Positions 42,640 through 54,473 of a stretch of 64,000 nucleotides of DNA are shown piece after piece. Location of the stretch: the NCBI GenBank assembly GCA_017848965.1, contig JAFIHA010000045.1, positions 1-64,000 on the forward strand, given 5' to 3'. The translations under genes were made by a program, and so were the position numbers. This stretch comes from Dechloromonas aromatica (nom. nud.). GTDB taxonomy: Bacteria > Pseudomonadota > Gammaproteobacteria > Burkholderiales > Rhodocyclaceae. Each line of letters begins with the position of its first letter. Position 1 is the first letter of the stretch. The notes beneath the pieces were generated by a model, which was not told where the DNA came from, did no database searches, and saw nothing but the letters and a program-made list of their open reading frames with translations.

Positions 42640-42661
42640 GGTTTTTCCCAGAACGACAAAT

Positions 42662-45271
42662 TCATTCCGCTGCCCTGCCTTTCGCCCGCAACCACTGCAG
42701 CAAGGTGGCAAACAACTGCCCCGGCGCCACCGGCTTGCCGAGATGATCATTCATGCCGGCAGCCAGGCAGGCCTGGCGATCTTCATCGTAGGCATTGGCG
42801 GTCATGGCCAGGATCGGCGTCCGCTGGTTCAGCGATCCGGCGCGGATCGCGGCGGCGGCCTCGATGCCGTTGCGCTTCGGCATCTGCATGTCCATCAGGA
42901 TCAGGTCGTAGCGATTTTCGCTGGCCATGCGTACGGCCTCATCGCCGTCAACAGCGAGGTCGATGACCAATCCGACATCCTCCAGCAGATCGCAGGCCAC
43001 CTCGCGGTTGATCGGATCGTCCTCGGCCAGCAGAACACGGGTGCCAAGAAAATCGCGGCGCAAAACCAGTTCCGGCGATTCCGGTACAAGACAGGTGCTG
43101 GCTTCGCTCCCGGTGAGCAGCGGCTTGTCCAGCGTCACAATGAACCAGAAACGACTGCCCCGACCGGGTTCGCTATCGACGCCAATCTCTCCGCCCATCA
43201 ACTCGATCAGGCGACGGCTGATCGCCAGCCCCAGCCCGCTCCCGCCGAAGCGACGCGTCATCGAGGAATCCGCCTGCTCGAAGGGCGTAAACAAGCGCGA
43301 CAAGGCATCGGCGGCAATGCCGATACCGGTATCGCTGACCTCGCAACGCAGGCGCAGCGAGGCGCTAGTCTCGTCGAGCACCTCGAAGCGCAGGCCAACG
43401 CTACCGGCTTCGGTGAATTTGAGCGCATTGCCAAGCAGGTTGATCAGCACCTGCGACAACCGCAAGGGATCGCCCAGCAATGCCTGGCGCGCGCTTGCCG
43501 GCAAGGGATCGACGAGCAGTTGCAAGCCCTTTTCCTCAGCCCGGTGCGCCGTCACCCCCAAGGTATTGTCGAGAATCTCGACCAGGCGGAACGGCCGTTT
43601 TTCCAGCGTCATCCGCTCCGCTTCGATCTTGGAGATATCGAGGATGCCGTTGATCAGGTCGAGCAGATGCGCCGACGACTGGCGCGCCTTGGCCAGGCGT
43701 TCACGATCCCGGGGATCGCCGGTCTTGCGCCAGACGAGTTCGATCATGCCCATGATGCCGTTCATCGGTGTCCGCAATTCGTGACTCATGTTGGCGAGGA
43801 AGGCACTTTTCGCCCGGCTCGCCGACTCGGCTTCCGCCTTCGCCCGGACCAGTTCGGCGGTCCGTTCGACAACCAGCGCTTCCAGATTGTCACGATGTGC
43901 CTGCAGTTCGTCCTGGACCCGCTTCAATTCGCTGACGTCGGTGATACCGCCGAGCAGGCCGGCAATCCGCCCGTCGGCATCGGCAAAGGTGGCCTTGTGG
44001 AAGATCACCTGGCGCCGCCCTTCGGGACCCATGATGCTCCATTCGTAGCTCTGCGTTCCCGGCTCAGCAAACAGGCGGCGATCCATTTCGTCATAGCGCT
44101 CGGCTATTTCCGCTGGCGCCATGTCGAACACGCTGTGACCGACGATCTCGTCGCGGCGCTTGCCGAGCAATTGTTCGAACGCCCGGTTGCATCCGCGATA
44201 GCGGCCGCTGCTATCCTTGTAGAAGAAAGGTATCGGCAGGCATTCGATCAGCGTGTTGAGGAAAACCGCCTGATTGCCGAGTTGCCGCCAGGAGCGGCGC
44301 AACAGCCAGGCCGCGCACAAGGTGGCCAGGAAGAACCCGAGCAGCAGGACCAGGGTACGCTGCAATTCCCGCTGCCAATCAGCCAAAAAGTCCTGCGGCG
44401 CCATTGCCACCGTCAAGACGAAAGGCGTGTGCTGAATCCTGCGGAAAGCGTAAACGCGCTCGACCCCGTCCGCCCCGGTATCCGCCATAACCCCTTCCAT
44501 GGCTCCGCTTTCCAGGCGCTCCGCGACACCCTGCTTCAAGGATGAACTGGCCACCCCGGCGGCGCCTGAGGGCGGCAGCGGATGAGCGGTGAGCAAGCTC
44601 ATGTCGAGATAGCGGATTGCCGCTTCTCCATGCTCGCCCAACTGCAAGGGCGCCAATTCGCGGGTGAAATGATCCAAGGTGACCGCCGCCGTCACGATGC
44701 CTGCAAAGGCCCCGTCGACACGCCTCCAGGAACGGGTAAAGGCAACCACGGGGATTTTCGACACCTTACCGATGACAGGCTCGGCAACGATCAACTGTTC
44801 GCCGGGCGTTGCCTGGTGAGCGGTAAAGAACGGCCGGTCGGCCAGCGACACCGGGGCCAGGGGATCGACCCCCTTGCCCCAGCGCAGACGCCCCTCGGCG
44901 TCGCTGACGCGAAAGGCATCGATCGCGCTATGCCGGCCCAGATGAAGTTGCAGGACGTGCTCGATTCTTTCATCGGACAGATGCCCTTCGCTCCCCAGCC
45001 ACTCAAGCATGTCCACAATGCCCAGCAGGCTCAAATCGATGCGCCTGACCGAATCGCCGACGCCCAGTTCGAGCAAGGCCGCCAGATTGGCGGCATTCTC
45101 CCGGACTTGAGCCTGCGCCCGTTGCCGGCTGGTCTGCAAAGTGGTCGCCGCGATGGCAATCATCAGCAGATTGAGCAACAACACCCCAAGCACCAGTAAA
45201 TGATGAAAACGCTGGCCTCCGCCAGAAAGCGGCGCAGCCTGAGCATTGGTGGAAAGATTGCGGGAAAACAT
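42662..45271 (-). CDS. Membrane hybrid histidine kinase (Cache-PAS-HisKA-HATPase-REC)
   Basis: About 869 residues. Membrane segment 1 (about 24-45) and segment 2 ([18 protein letters not shown], about 300-320) flank a periplasmic Cache-like sensor. A PAS domain (about 335-450), a coiled coil, then HisKA with [11 protein letters not shown] (His497), HATPase motifs ([25 protein letters not shown]) and a receiver with phosphoacceptor Asp794 (LILMDMQMP) follow. There is no Hpt domain, so a separate phosphotransfer protein is needed. The start is uncertain: the ATG at 45271 is taken because it leaves a normal N-terminal tail before the first membrane helix; another ATG at 45334 is in frame, and neither has a clear Shine-Dalgarno. 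It lies upstream of galE on the same strand. Confidence 0.87.
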   Translation of the reverse strand: MFSRNLSTNAQAAPLSGGGQRFHHLLVLGVLLLNLLMIAIAATTLQTSRQRAQAQVRENAANLAALLELGVGDSVRRIDLSLLGIVDMLEWLGSEGHLSDERIEHVLQLHLGRHSAIDAFRVSDAEGRLRWGKGVDPLAPVSLADRPFFTAHQATPGEQLIVAEPVIGKVSKIPVVAFTRSWRRVDGAFAGIVTAAVTLDHFTRELAPLQLGEHGEAAIRYLDMSLLTAHPLPPSGAAGVASSSLKQGVAERLESGAMEGVMADTGADGVERVYAFRRIQHTPFVLTVAMAPQDFLADWQRELQRTLVLLLGFFLATLCAAWLLRRSWRQLGNQAVFLNTLIECLPIPFFYKDSSGRYRGCNRAFEQLLGKRRDEIVGHSVFDMAPAEIAERYDEMDRRLFAEPGTQSYEWSIMGPEGRRQVIFHKATFADADGRIAGLLGGITDVSELKRVQDELQAHRDNLEALVVERTAELVRAKAEAESASRAKSAFLANMSHELRTPMNGIMGMIELVWRKTGDPRDRERLAKARQSSAHLLDLINGILDISKIEAERMTLEKRPFRLVEILDNTLGVTAHRAEEKGLQLLVDPLPASARQALLGDPLRLSQVLINLLGNALKFTEAGSVGLRFEVLDETSASLRLRCEVSDTGIGIAADALSRLFTPFEQADSSMTRRFGGSGLGLAISRRLIELMGGEIGVDSEPGRGSRFWFIVTLDKPLLTGSEASTCLVPESPELVLRRDFLGTRVLLAEDDPINREVACDLLEDVGLVIDLAVDGDEAVRMASENRYDLILMDMQMPKRNGIEAAAAIRAGSLNQRTPILAMTANAYDEDRQACLAAGMNDHLGKPVAPGQLFATLLQWLRAKGRAAE

Positions 45272-45384
45272 CAATGGAGCGACAGTGGCGGAGCGCAAAT
45301 GACGAAGGAGGATTATCACATTTCCATCGGGCATTTACGTCAGCACTCGGCAGAAAACACCGCAGCGGGTCTCGGAACGATGCC

Positions 45385-45461
45385 TGGCGCGCCCGGAGGG
45401 ACTCGAACCCCCGACCTATTGCTTAGAAGGCAATTGCTCTATCCAGTTGAGCTACGGGCGC
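45385..45461 (-). tRNA. tRNA-Arg (anticodon TCT)
   Basis: 77 bases including an encoded CCA. Acceptor stem GCGCCCG pairs with CGGGCGC, the T-loop GTTCGAGTCC is present, and the anticodon loop CTTCTAA gives TCT, decoding AGA. It lies 22 bases downstream of the tRNA-Pro gene on the same strand, likely one transcript. Confidence 0.95.
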
Positions 45462-45483
45462 GCGGGTTGCCGCCGGAAGAGGA

Positions 45484-45560
45484 TGGTCGGGGCGGTGGGA
45501 TTCGAACTCACGACCCTCTGCTCCCAAAGCAGATGCGCTACCAGACTGCGCTACGCCCCG
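45484..45560 (-). tRNA. tRNA-Pro (anticodon TGG)
   Basis: 77 bases including CCA. Acceptor stem CGGGGCG pairs with CGCCCCG, the T-loop GTTCGAATCC is present, and the anticodon loop TTTGGGA gives TGG, decoding CCA/CCG proline codons. A TACAAT at 45573-45578 on the minus strand, 13 bases upstream, is a likely -10 element for both tRNAs. Confidence 0.95.
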
Positions 45561-45663
45561 ACAAGGCTGCGGATTGTATCAGCGAGATCGCCGCGACGCC
45601 AGCAATGCAGCGAAAATCGGCGATCCATGACAGCGACACATTGCGCTGCAGCAAGACTTCTCC

Positions 45664-45692
45664 TTGCTTCACTCCGGCCTTTCTGATATTTA
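45664..45692 (+). promoter_or_regulatory. Candidate dksA promoter
   Basis: TTGCTT (45664-45669), 17 bases, TATTTA (45687-45692), giving a transcript start near 45699 and a leader of about 27 bases before the dksA ATG. The match is moderate. Confidence 0.45.
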
Positions 45693-45725
45693 ATCGCTTT
45701 TTTCGTCACTGGAAGCGCTCACAAA

Positions 45726-46151
45726 ATGGCAGAAGACCTGCTTCACAAACATTTCACTCCTTACGAGCCGAAGGCTGGTGAGGATTACATGAGCAACAAG
45801 CAACTCGGTCACTTCCGGAAGATTCTGGAGTCCCTGAAAAAGGAACTGAGCGAAGACATCGATCGCACGGTGCATACCATGCAGGACGAAGCGACGGTCT
45901 TTGCCGACCCCAACGACCGGGCCAGCCAGGAAACCGACATGGCGATCGAACTGCGCAACCGCGACCGCGAGCGCAAGCTGATCAAGAAGATCGACGAAAC
46001 CCTCGCCCGCATCGACGAGGGCGATTACGGCTTCTGCGACAAATGCGGCGTCGAGATCGGCATCAAGCGCCTGGAAGCCCGCCCGACGGCCACCCTGTGC
46101 ATCGACTGCAAGACGCTCGACGAACTGAAGGAAAAGCAAATGGCGAAATAA
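45726..46151 (+). CDS. dksA: RNA polymerase-binding transcription factor DksA
   Basis: 141 residues. A coiled coil (about 25-95) carries the ADPNDRASQETD tip region that reaches the polymerase secondary channel, followed by a zinc finger with four cysteines (CDKC and CIDC). DksA works with ppGpp in the stringent response. The usual N-terminal LTPYEPK-like segment is HFTPYEPKAGEDY. A terminator follows between it and the convergent pnp gene. Confidence 0.96.
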   Translation: MAEDLLHKHFTPYEPKAGEDYMSNKQLGHFRKILESLKKELSEDIDRTVHTMQDEATVFADPNDRASQETDMAIELRNRDRERKLIKKIDETLARIDEGDYGFCDKCGVEIGIKRLEARPTATLCIDCKTLDELKEKQMAK

Positions 46152-46200
46152 TCGCCACAGACTTACCGAACAAGCGCTTCGCGCAAGCAGGCGGATGAAA

Positions 46201-46224
46201 AAAGGGCACCTCACGGTGCCCTTT
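46201..46224. terminator. Bidirectional terminator between dksA and pnp
   Basis: Ten-base perfect stem AAAGGGCACC / GGTGCCCTTT with a TCAC loop. A run of A lies before it and GCTTTT after it, so it can end dksA transcripts on the plus strand and pnp transcripts on the minus strand. Confidence 0.85.
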
Positions 46225-46242
46225 GCTTTTGCCGGGAAGCGA

Positions 46243-48369
46243 TTACTGCTGTTGCTGCTGTTCCTGCTGGGCAGCACCCTCTTCTTCGGCAACCGCCTTC
46301 ATCGACAGCTTGACGCGGCCGCGGTCGTCGGTCTCGAGAACCTTGACGCGCACGACCTGACCTTCCTTGACGTAGTCTTCGACCTTGTTGACGCGCTCCT
46401 TGGCGATCTGCGAGATGTGCAGCAGGCCATCCTTGCCCGGCAGGACCGAAACGATCGCACCGAAATCGAGGATCTTGAGCACGGTGCCTTCGTAGATCTT
46501 GCCGATCTCGACTTCCGCGGTGATCGCGTCGATCTTGGCGCGGGCCGCGGCAGCGGCATCGCCCGAAGTGGCGGCGATGGTGATCGTGCCGTCGTCCTGG
46601 ATGTCGATGGTGGTGCCGGTTTCCTCGGTAATGCTGCGGATCACGGCGCCGCCCTTGCCGATCACGTCACGGATCTTCTCCGGATTGATCTTGAAGGTGT
46701 ACAGACGCGGGGCATAGGCCGACATTTCTTCACGCGGGCCGGCGGCAGCTTCCTGCATCAGGTTGAGGATGTGCAGACGGGCTTCCTGGGCTTGCGCCAG
46801 CGCAACCTGCATGATTTCCTTGGTGATGCCCTGGATCTTGATGTCCATCTGCAGCGCGGTGATGCCGCTGGTGGTGCCGGCCACCTTGAAGTCCATGTCG
46901 CCGAGGTGATCTTCGTCGCCGAGGATGTCGGTGAGGACGGCAAAGCGGTTGCCTTCCTTGATCAGGCCCATGGCGATACCGGCAACGTGTGCCTTGAGCG
47001 GCACGCCGGCGTCCATCAGTGCCAGACAGCCGCCGCAGACCGAAGCCATTGACGAGGAGCCGTTCGACTCGGTGATTTCGGAAACCACACGCATCGAGTA
47101 GGAGAAATCTTCCGGCTTCGGCAGCACGGCCAGCAGCGCACGCTTGGCCAGACGGCCGTGACCGATTTCGCGACGCTTCGGCGTACCGACACGACCGCAT
47201 TCGCCGGTGGCGTACGGGGGCATGTTGTAGTGCAGCATGAAGCGGTCGCGATATTCGCCGGACAGCGCGTCGATGATCTGCTCGTCGCGGTTGGTACCGA
47301 GCGTGGCAACCGCCAGCGCCTGGGTTTCGCCACGGGTGAACAGGGCCGAACCGTGGGTGCGCGGCAGGACGCCGGAACGCATGGTGATCGGGCGCACGGT
47401 ACGGGTGTTGCGACCGTCGATACGCGGCGCGCCGGACAGGATGCGGCCGCGGACGATGCCGGCTTCGAGTTCGAAGAACAGGTTGCCGACGGTGTTGGCA
47501 TCCGGCGCACCTTCTTCACCGGTGCACAGGGCGGCGACGGCTTCGGCGGAGATTTCCTTGACGCGCTGGCTGCGGGCCTGCTTGGAGGTGATGCTGTAGG
47601 CCTCTTCCAGCTTGGCACCGACCAGATCCTTCAGGCGGGCGACCAGGGCTTCGTCCTTGACCGGCGGCTGCCAGTCCCATTCCGGCTTGCCGGCTTCCTC
47701 GACCAGTTCGTTGATGGCGTTGATCGCCTTCTGCATCTCGGTGTGGCCGAAAACGACGGCGCCGAGCATGACTTCTTCCGACAGCTGGTCGGCTTCCGAT
47801 TCGACCATCAGCACGGCGGCTTCGGTACCGGCGACAACCAGGTCAAGCTGGCTGTCCTTGAGCTGCGACAGCGTCGGGCAGAGCACGTATTGACCGTTGA
47901 TGTAGCCGACGCGGGCAGCGCCGATCGGGCCGGCGAAGGGGATGCCGGAGATGGCCAGGGCGGCGGAAGCGCCGATCATCGCCGGGATGTCGGAATCGAT
48001 TTCCGGGTTCAGCGAGATGACGGTAGCGACAACCTGGACTTCATTGTAGAAACCATCCGGGAACAGCGGACGGATCGGGCGGTCGATCAGGCGGCAGGTC
48101 AGCGTTTCCTTTTCCGAAGGACGGCCTTAGCGCTTGAAGAAGCCACCGGGGATACGGCCGGCAGCGTAAACTTTTTCCTGATAATCGACGGTCAGCGGGA
48201 AGAAATCCTGACCGGGCTTGGCATTCTTGGCACCGACGACGGTCACCAGAACGACCGTCTCTTCCATCGAGACGACAACGGCACCGCCGGCCTGGCGGGC
48301 GATTTCGCCGGTTTCCAGGGTGACCTGGTGTTCGCCGTAGGCGAAGGTTTTTTTCACGACATTAAACAT
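46243..48369 (-). pseudogene. pnp: Polynucleotide phosphorylase with an in-frame TAA near the N-terminus
   Basis: The locus encodes a 708-residue PNPase apart from one in-frame stop. The 5' part gives 80 residues ending [10 protein letters not shown], then TAA (48127-48129), then [20 protein letters not shown] continues in the same frame to the normal end with two RNase PH domains, KH ([17 protein letters not shown]) and S1 ([20 protein letters not shown]). Other PNPases read RREGRPSE here, so a Glu codon GAA has become TAA by one base change. No frameshift is present. It may be a sequencing error, a true loss, or a mutation bypassed by suppression or restart. It lies in the normal rpsO-pnp position. 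PNPase degrades RNA 3' to 5' in the degradosome. Confidence 0.85.
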
Positions 48370-48456
48370 TGATTTCCTTTCTCTCTCATCACATTAACGC
48401 AACAATAACAACAACTTACACAACAACAAGAAACAACGGGACAACAAGAAAACAAA

Positions 48457-48486
48457 AAAGCGGCCGGGAATTTTCCGGGCCGCTTT
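48457..48486 (-). terminator. Terminator between rpsO and pnp
   Basis: Stem AAAGCGGCC / GGCCGCTTT (9 bp, extended by two G-C pairs after a mismatch) with an AT-rich loop, 20 bases after the rpsO stop. On the minus strand it runs into TTTTTTG, a normal intrinsic terminator. It would limit but not prevent readthrough into pnp. Confidence 0.75.
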
Positions 48487-48506
48487 TCGTGGCTACGCCG
48501 TGCTGC

Positions 48507-48776
48507 TTATTTACGCAGGCCCAGCTTGGTGATCAGCGTGCGATAACGCTCGACATCCTTGCCCTTCAGGTAGTCCAGCAGCTTGCGGCGCTGCGAGACG
48601 AGGTGCAGCAGGCCACGACGCGAGTGGTGATCCTTGCTGTGCTCCTTGAAGTGCGGCTGGAGGTCGTTGATGCGGGCGGTCAGCAGGGCGACCTGCACTT
48701 CCGGGGAACCGGTGTCGCCCTTGGACTGTGCGTATTCGGCGACGATGCTCGCCTTTTGTTCGGTGGTAACGGCCAT
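48507..48776 (-). CDS. rpsO: 30S ribosomal protein S15
   Basis: 89 residues, the normal S15 length. Signature region [17 protein letters not shown] and LGLHF-like [32 protein letters not shown] bind the 16S rRNA central domain. The ATG at 48776 is preceded by AGAGGG; the longer upstream frame has no homology. It lies between truB and pnp, the conserved order. Confidence 0.98.
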   Translation of the reverse strand: MAVTTEQKASIVAEYAQSKGDTGSPEVQVALLTARINDLQPHFKEHSKDHHSRRGLLHLVSQRRKLLDYLKGKDVERYRTLITKLGLRK

Positions 48777-48882
48777 TTCAAAACCCTCTTTCATGAAAAC
48801 GACGCAGCCCCGGTTTGATAGAGCGAACGCCAATTGGAAAATTTTTTCCCGACAATATCGGAAAGCGGCGGATTGTACCAGC

Positions 48883-49788
48883 TTAAAGCGCCAGTTGCAC
48901 CAGTCTTTTCGGCCACAGGCGCTGGCCCGGCCCGGGCTCGCCGACGCCGATCAGGCGGTCTCCGGCATAGACCCGGATCTTGCCGCTCAAGCCTTCCGGC
49001 AAATCGACCGGATTACCGTGGCTGAAGCGCTGTTCGGCTTCACCACTGAGATCAATCCGGGGCAGGCTCTGCAGCAGCGCATCGACCGGACGCAGGCAAG
49101 CAACACGCGCGCCCTCCTCGATGCTGTCGATCTGCGCCAGCGTCATGGCGCCATCGATCACCAGATCGCCGACCCGGGTCCGCCGCAAGGCAGTCAGATG
49201 CGCGCCGCAGCCCAGCGCGGCGCCGATGTCCTGGGCCAGCACGCGGATATAGGTCCCCTTGCTGCAACTGACCGACAGGCGCAGACGGGCGCCGGCAAAT
49301 TCCAGCAGTTCGATGGCATGAATGCTCACCGGCCGGGCCTCGCGGTCGACGGTGATGCCCTGCCGGGCGAGTTCGTAGAGCGGCCGGCCGTCGCGCTTCA
49401 GCGCTGAATGCATGGGCGGCACCTGCAGGATGTCGCCGGTGAATTGCGGCAGCACGCGGGCGATGTCGGCTGGCGTGAGATTGACCTCGGCAGTCGCCGT
49501 GACGACGCCCTCGGCGTCACCGGAATCGGTGCTGACTCCGAGCAGGAGCTCGGCTTCGTAGGTCTTGTCGGCGTCGAGCAGATCAGCGGAAAACTTGGTC
49601 GCCTCGCCAAAACAAAGGGGCAGCAGGCCGGTGGCCAGCGGGTCGAGGGTACCGGTGTGACCGCCCTTGGCGGCCGAAAACAGGCGCCGTGCCTTCTGCA
49701 GCGCGTCGTTCGAAGTCATGCCCTGCGCCTTGTCGAGCAGCAGCACGCCGTCCACCTGTTTCCAGGTTTTCCTGACCCTCGGCTCCAT
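48883..49788 (-). CDS. truB: tRNA pseudouridine-55 synthase
   Basis: 301 residues. It makes pseudouridine 55 in the T-loop of tRNAs. The catalytic Asp49 is in [13 protein letters not shown]; the N-terminal [18 protein letters not shown], then [11 protein letters not shown] and [14 protein letters not shown], are family blocks. It follows rbfA by seven bases, and rpsO lies downstream. Confidence 0.98.
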   Translation of the reverse strand: MEPRVRKTWKQVDGVLLLDKAQGMTSNDALQKARRLFSAAKGGHTGTLDPLATGLLPLCFGEATKFSADLLDADKTYEAELLLGVSTDSGDAEGVVTATAEVNLTPADIARVLPQFTGDILQVPPMHSALKRDGRPLYELARQGITVDREARPVSIHAIELLEFAGARLRLSVSCSKGTYIRVLAQDIGAALGCGAHLTALRRTRVGDLVIDGAMTLAQIDSIEEGARVACLRPVDALLQSLPRIDLSGEAEQRFSHGNPVDLPEGLSGKIRVYAGDRLIGVGEPGPGQRLWPKRLVQLAL

Positions 49789-49795
49789 GGCGGGC

Positions 49796-50176
49796 CTAGT
49801 CTTCCGGCGTCTGGTCGCTGATCGCGTTGGCCTGCTGGATCAGCGCCGTCATGCTGGCGCCGTATTCCAGGGAACTGTCGTAGACGAAATGCAGTTCTGG
49901 CAGGGTGTGAATATGGATGCGCCGCCCCAGCTCCCGCCGCAGGAAACCGGCGGCACGCTTCAGACCCTGCTCGATCTCGGGCAGGTGCTCGGCGTTGAGC
50001 GTGGTGAAGAAAACCTTGGCATGCGCATAATCCGGCGTCAGCTCGACCGAAGTCAGGCTGATCATGCCGACGCGCGGATCCTGCAGTTCGGTACGGATCA
50101 GGTCGGCGAGGTCGCGGCGCACCTGCTCCGCGACCCGATCGCTACGCTGGAATCCTCGGGGTCCCTGCTTCTTCAT
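49796..50176 (-). CDS. rbfA: Ribosome-binding factor A
   Basis: 126 residues. KH-like fold protein that matures the 16S rRNA 5' end and is needed in the cold. Typical blocks: RSDRVAEQVRRDLADLI, DPRVGMISLTSVELTPDYAHAKVF and the LPELHFVYDSSLE end. The ATG overlaps the infB stop by one base (TAATG), so the two genes are coupled. Confidence 0.97.
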   Translation of the reverse strand: MKKQGPRGFQRSDRVAEQVRRDLADLIRTELQDPRVGMISLTSVELTPDYAHAKVFFTTLNAEHLPEIEQGLKRAAGFLRRELGRRIHIHTLPELHFVYDSSLEYGASMTALIQQANAISDQTPED

Positions 50177-52962
50177 TACAGCGAACGCGCCACTTCCTGG
50201 ATTTCGTACACTTCGAGCTGGTCGCCTTCCTGAATGTCGTTGTTACCACGCAGCGACAGACCGCATTCGAAGTTGGAACGCACTTCCTTGACGTCATCCT
50301 TGAAGCGCTTCAGCGAATCCAGCTCGCCATCCCACTGCACCGTGTGGTTGCGGATCAGGCGGACGCGGGAATTGCGCTTGACGATGCCTTCCAGGACATA
50401 ACAACCGGCGATCGCGCCAACCTTCGAAACGTGGAAGACCTGGCGGATCTCGACCATGCCGATCACCTGCTCGCGCTTCTCCGGCGCCAACATGCCCGAC
50501 AAGGCGGCCTTGACTTCATCGACCGCGTCGTAGATCACGTTGTAGTAACGGATATCGACGCCGAAGCTCTCGGCCAGCTTGCGCGAACCGGCATCGGCGC
50601 GGATGTTGAAGCCGATGATGACGGCGCCCGAGGCTTGTGCCAGGTTGACGTCGGATTCGCTGATCGCACCGACCGCGCCGTGGATGATCTGGACGCGGAC
50701 TTCCTCGTTGGAGAGCTTGGACAGGGTCTGCACCAGGGCTTCCTGCGAACCTTGCACGTCGGCCTTGACGATCAGCGGCAGGGTCTTGACCTGGCCTTCT
50801 TCCATCTGCTGGAACATGTTTTCCAGCTTGGCCGCCTGCTGCTTGGCAAGCTTGACGTCGCGGAACTTGCCCTGACGGAACAAGGCAATTTCGCGCGCCT
50901 TCTTTTCGTCGGCCAGCACGATGGCTTCCTCACCAGCCGCCGGCACATCCGACAGACCGAGAATTTCGACCGGAATCGACGGCCCGGCCTCGTTGATCGG
51001 CTTGCCGTTCTCGTCGAGCATGGCGCGCACCTTGCCGAAAACCTGACCGGCGAGCACGACGTCGCCGCGCTTCAGGGTACCGGACTGGACGAGCATGGTC
51101 GCCACCGCACCACGACCCTTGTCGAGACGGGCTTCGATGATCAGCCCCTTGGCTGGCGCATCCTTCTGCGCCGTCAGTTCGAGCACTTCGGCCTGCAGCA
51201 GGACCTGTTCGAGCAGTTCGTCGATGCCGGTACCCTTCTTCGCGGAAACCGGGCAGAACGGCGAATCGCCGCCGTATTCTTCCGGAATGACGCCTTCGGC
51301 GACCAGTTCCTGCTTGACGCGATCCGGGTTGGCATCCGGCTTGTCGATCTTGTTGACCGCCACCACCAGCGGCACACCGGCCGCCTTGGCGTGGTGGATC
51401 GCTTCCTTGGTCTGCGGCATCACGCCGTCGTCGGCTGCCACGACCAGGATGACGATGTCGGTCGCCTTGGCGCCACGGGCGCGCATCGCGGTAAACGCTT
51501 CGTGACCCGGGGTGTCGAGGAAGGTGATCATGCCGCGATCGGTTTCCACGTGATAGGCGCCGATGTGCTGCGTGATGCCGCCAGCTTCGCCCGCGGCGAC
51601 CTTGGCGCGGCGGATATAATCGAGCAGCGAGGTCTTGCCGTGGTCGACGTGGCCCATGACGGTGACCACCGGAGCGCGCGGCTCCAGCGGCACGTCCTTG
51701 TGCTCGCCGGTTTCCTCGAGGAAGGCATCGGGATCGTCGAGCTTGGCGGCGAGCGCCTTGTGACCCATTTCCTCGACGACGATCATCGCCGTTTCCTGAT
51801 CGAGCACCTGGTTGATGGTGACCATCGAACCCATCTTCATCATCGTCTTGATGACTTCGGTCGCCTTCACCGCCATCTTGTGCGCCAGGTCGGAAACCGA
51901 GATGGTTTCCGGCACGTGCACTTCGCGGGTGATCGGCTCGGTCGGCGCCTGGAAGCTACCCTGGCCATCGTCCGACTTGTGCGATTTCTTGTGACCGTGG
52001 CGATTGTCCTTCCAGCCACCACCGACGTCCGAACCGCGGGTTTTCAGACCGCCCTTCTTCTTGCCGTCGTCGGCAGCACGACCGCCCTTCTCGCCCTTCT
52101 TCGGCGCATCGGGACGCTTGTGCAGGGTGCCCTTCTCGCCTTCGGCGGTCTTCGCCTGGGCTGCCGCCTGCTGTTTCGCCTGCTCGGCCTGCTTGGCAGC
52201 GGCAGCGGCGGCTTCCGCCTGCTGGCGCATCTGCACCAGCTGGGCTTCGCGGGCCTGTTTTTCGCGCAGTTCGCGTTCCTGGATCTCGCGCAGGCGGCTG
52301 AAGCGACGCGCCTCTTCCTCGCGCGCCTTGAGTTCCTTTTCACCAATGATCGCGGCCCGGTCCAGCGGACGACGAACGGCCAGCGTTTCGCTCGGCGCGG
52401 CTTCGACGACAGCCTCGGCTACCGGCTCGGCTTCAACCGGCGCTGCGGGTTCCGGCACAGGCTCCGGCTCCGGCTCGGGTTGCGGCTCCGGCTCGGGTTG
52501 CGGCTCCGGCTCGATTTCCGGTTCCGGTTCCGGTTCAACAGCGACCGGCTCGACCATCTCGAGCAGCGTTTCGACAACGGGTTCCTGCACCAGATCGGCA
52601 GCCGATTCGACCAGCTCCTGCTCTTCGAGGCCTTCAGTAGAGCCCTCCGCCAGCGCATCCGGAACATCGCGCTTGACCAGCACGCGCTTCTTGCGCACTT
52701 CGACCTGCACCGTGCGGGCCCGCCCATGGGCATCGGTCGCCTTGATCTCGGACGTCTGCTTGCGCGTCAGCGTGATCTTGTTCTTCGGCTGCGCATCGCC
52801 ATGCGCCCGACGCAGATAGTCGAGCAAACCGGCCTTGTCCTGATCGGTCAGTGTATCGCTACCACCGGACTTGCCGACACCGGCGCGATTGAGCTGCTCG
52901 AGCAGCGCCTCGACCGGCATCTTGAGTTCAACGGCAAATTGTGAAACGGTTGTTGCGGACAT
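50176..52962 (-). CDS. infB: Translation initiation factor IF-2
   Basis: 928 residues. The N-terminal IF2-associated helical domain (1-60) is followed by a long charged linker (about 95-420) rich in Glu-Pro dipeptides and Ala/Lys/Gln, then the GTPase core with [15 protein letters not shown] (G1), DTPGHEAF (G3) and NKIDK (G4), and the C-terminal beta barrels that bind fMet-tRNA. The ATG at 52962 is backed by a strong GGGGAGG; an ATG seven codons upstream is less likely. It starts 17 bases after nusA ends, the universal nusA-infB order. Confidence 0.98.
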   Translation of the reverse strand: MSATTVSQFAVELKMPVEALLEQLNRAGVGKSGGSDTLTDQDKAGLLDYLRRAHGDAQPKNKITLTRKQTSEIKATDAHGRARTVQVEVRKKRVLVKRDVPDALAEGSTEGLEEQELVESAADLVQEPVVETLLEMVEPVAVEPEPEPEIEPEPQPEPEPQPEPEPEPVPEPAAPVEAEPVAEAVVEAAPSETLAVRRPLDRAAIIGEKELKAREEEARRFSRLREIQERELREKQAREAQLVQMRQQAEAAAAAAKQAEQAKQQAAAQAKTAEGEKGTLHKRPDAPKKGEKGGRAADDGKKKGGLKTRGSDVGGGWKDNRHGHKKSHKSDDGQGSFQAPTEPITREVHVPETISVSDLAHKMAVKATEVIKTMMKMGSMVTINQVLDQETAMIVVEEMGHKALAAKLDDPDAFLEETGEHKDVPLEPRAPVVTVMGHVDHGKTSLLDYIRRAKVAAGEAGGITQHIGAYHVETDRGMITFLDTPGHEAFTAMRARGAKATDIVILVVAADDGVMPQTKEAIHHAKAAGVPLVVAVNKIDKPDANPDRVKQELVAEGVIPEEYGGDSPFCPVSAKKGTGIDELLEQVLLQAEVLELTAQKDAPAKGLIIEARLDKGRGAVATMLVQSGTLKRGDVVLAGQVFGKVRAMLDENGKPINEAGPSIPVEILGLSDVPAAGEEAIVLADEKKAREIALFRQGKFRDVKLAKQQAAKLENMFQQMEEGQVKTLPLIVKADVQGSQEALVQTLSKLSNEEVRVQIIHGAVGAISESDVNLAQASGAVIIGFNIRADAGSRKLAESFGVDIRYYNVIYDAVDEVKAALSGMLAPEKREQVIGMVEIRQVFHVSKVGAIAGCYVLEGIVKRNSRVRLIRNHTVQWDGELDSLKRFKDDVKEVRSNFECGLSLRGNNDIQEGDQLEVYEIQEVARSL
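52461..52536 (-). repeat. Glu-Pro coding tandem repeat inside infB
   Basis: About four imperfect units built around GGCTCCGG on the plus strand, two of them an exact 18-base repeat. They encode alternating Glu-Pro/Gln-Pro in the IF2 linker. Such tracts change length by slippage. Confidence 0.75.
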
Positions 52963-52979
52963 ACTTGCTACCTCCCCGC

Positions 52980-54452
52980 TCACTCGAACCAGTGAGCCCG
53001 AGCCTTGAGAATGAGTTCCTTGGCACGCGCTTCGTCGATGCCGGCGATTTCCAGCAGTTCATCGACCGCCAGTTCGGCGAGGTCGTCACGTGTCTTGATG
53101 TTGTGTTCGGCCAGCTTGGCCGCCAGTTCCTTGGTCATGCCTTCGAGACCGATCAGGTCCTCGGCGACGCTTTCGAGCTTCTCCTCGGTGGCGATGGCTT
53201 CCGTCAGGAGCACATTGCGCGCCCGGTTGCGCAACTCGTTGACGATGTCTTCGTCCAGGCCGTCGATCTCGAGCATTTCGGCGAGCGGCACGTAGGCCAC
53301 TTCCTCCAGCGTCGAGAAACCTTCCTCGATCAGCAGGTCGGCCAGTTCTTCGTCGATGTCCAGCTTTTCCATGAACATCACGCGGGTCACCGCGTATTCG
53401 GCTTCGGCGCGCTTGGCCGACTCATCCTGGGTCATCAGGTTGATCGTCCAGCCGGTCAGTTCCGAGGCCAGGCGCACGTTCTGCCCGCTGCGGCCGATGG
53501 CGATCGCCAGGTTGTCCTCGTCGACCACCACGTCCATCGCGTGCTTTTCCTCATCGACGACGATCGACGTGACTTCGGCCGGCGGCAGGGCGCCGATCAC
53601 GAACTGCGCCGGATCGGCCGACCACAGCACGATGTCGATGTTCTCGCCGCCGATCTCGTTGCGCACGGCGGTGACGCGCGAACCGCGCAGACCGACGCAG
53701 GTACCGATCGGGTCGATGCGCGGGTCGTTCGACTTGACGGCGATCTTGGCGCGCATGCCGGGATCGCGGGCGCAAGCCTTCAATTCCATCAGACCGTCCT
53801 CGATCTCCGGAACTTCCAGCTCGAACAGCTTGATGACGAATTCCGGCGCCGTGCGCGACAGGATGATCTGCGGACCGCGGGCACCACGGTCGATGCGCAG
53901 CAGGTAGGCACGGACACGGTCGCCGACACGCAGATTTTCCTTCGGAATCATCTGGTCGCGCGGCAGCATGGCTTCGATCTTGCCTGCCTCGACGATGGCG
54001 TTACCACGTTCCATGCGCTTGATCGTGCCGGAAACGACGTGTTCCTTGCGCTCCAGGAAGTCCTGCAGGATCTGCTCGCGCTCGGCGTCGCGGATCTTTT
54101 GCAGGATCACCTGCTTGGCGGCCTGGGCACCGATGCGACCGAAATCGATCGGCTCCAGCGGCTCCTCCAGATAATCGCCAGCCTCGACATCGGCGTCGTC
54201 CTTGCGCGCATCCGACAGCGGAATCTGGAGGTATTCGTTGACGTATTCGTCGTCCGCCACCACCTGCCAGCGGCGGAAGGAGTCGTAATTGCCGGTGGCG
54301 CGATCGATCGCGACACGGACTTCAGCTTCGTCGTGGATACGCTTCTTGGTCGCCGAAGCGAGCGCCAGTTCAAGGGCACCGAAAACGATTTCCTTGTTGA
54401 CGTTCTTTTCGCGGGCCAGGGCATCGACCAGCAGCAACAGTTCACGGCTCAT
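52980..54452 (-). CDS. nusA: Transcription termination/antitermination factor NusA
   Basis: 490 residues. N-terminal RNA polymerase-binding domain, S1 domain ([16 protein letters not shown], about 135-200), two KH domains ([21 protein letters not shown] is the first) and two acidic C-terminal helix-hairpin-helix repeats (about 365-490, ending [18 protein letters not shown]). The C-terminal repeats are the AR1/AR2 type of beta/gammaproteobacteria. It starts about 20 bases after rimP. Confidence 0.98.
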   Translation of the reverse strand: MSRELLLLVDALAREKNVNKEIVFGALELALASATKKRIHDEAEVRVAIDRATGNYDSFRRWQVVADDEYVNEYLQIPLSDARKDDADVEAGDYLEEPLEPIDFGRIGAQAAKQVILQKIRDAEREQILQDFLERKEHVVSGTIKRMERGNAIVEAGKIEAMLPRDQMIPKENLRVGDRVRAYLLRIDRGARGPQIILSRTAPEFVIKLFELEVPEIEDGLMELKACARDPGMRAKIAVKSNDPRIDPIGTCVGLRGSRVTAVRNEIGGENIDIVLWSADPAQFVIGALPPAEVTSIVVDEEKHAMDVVVDEDNLAIAIGRSGQNVRLASELTGWTINLMTQDESAKRAEAEYAVTRVMFMEKLDIDEELADLLIEEGFSTLEEVAYVPLAEMLEIDGLDEDIVNELRNRARNVLLTEAIATEEKLESVAEDLIGLEGMTKELAAKLAEHNIKTRDDLAELAVDELLEIAGIDEARAKELILKARAHWFE

Positions 54453-54473
54453 GGGCTAAGACCTCCAGGGACT

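Noticed and set aside
45385..45560. Integration site at the tRNA genes
   Set aside because: Both tRNAs are whole, and no integrase gene or partial tRNA repeat is seen near them in the window.
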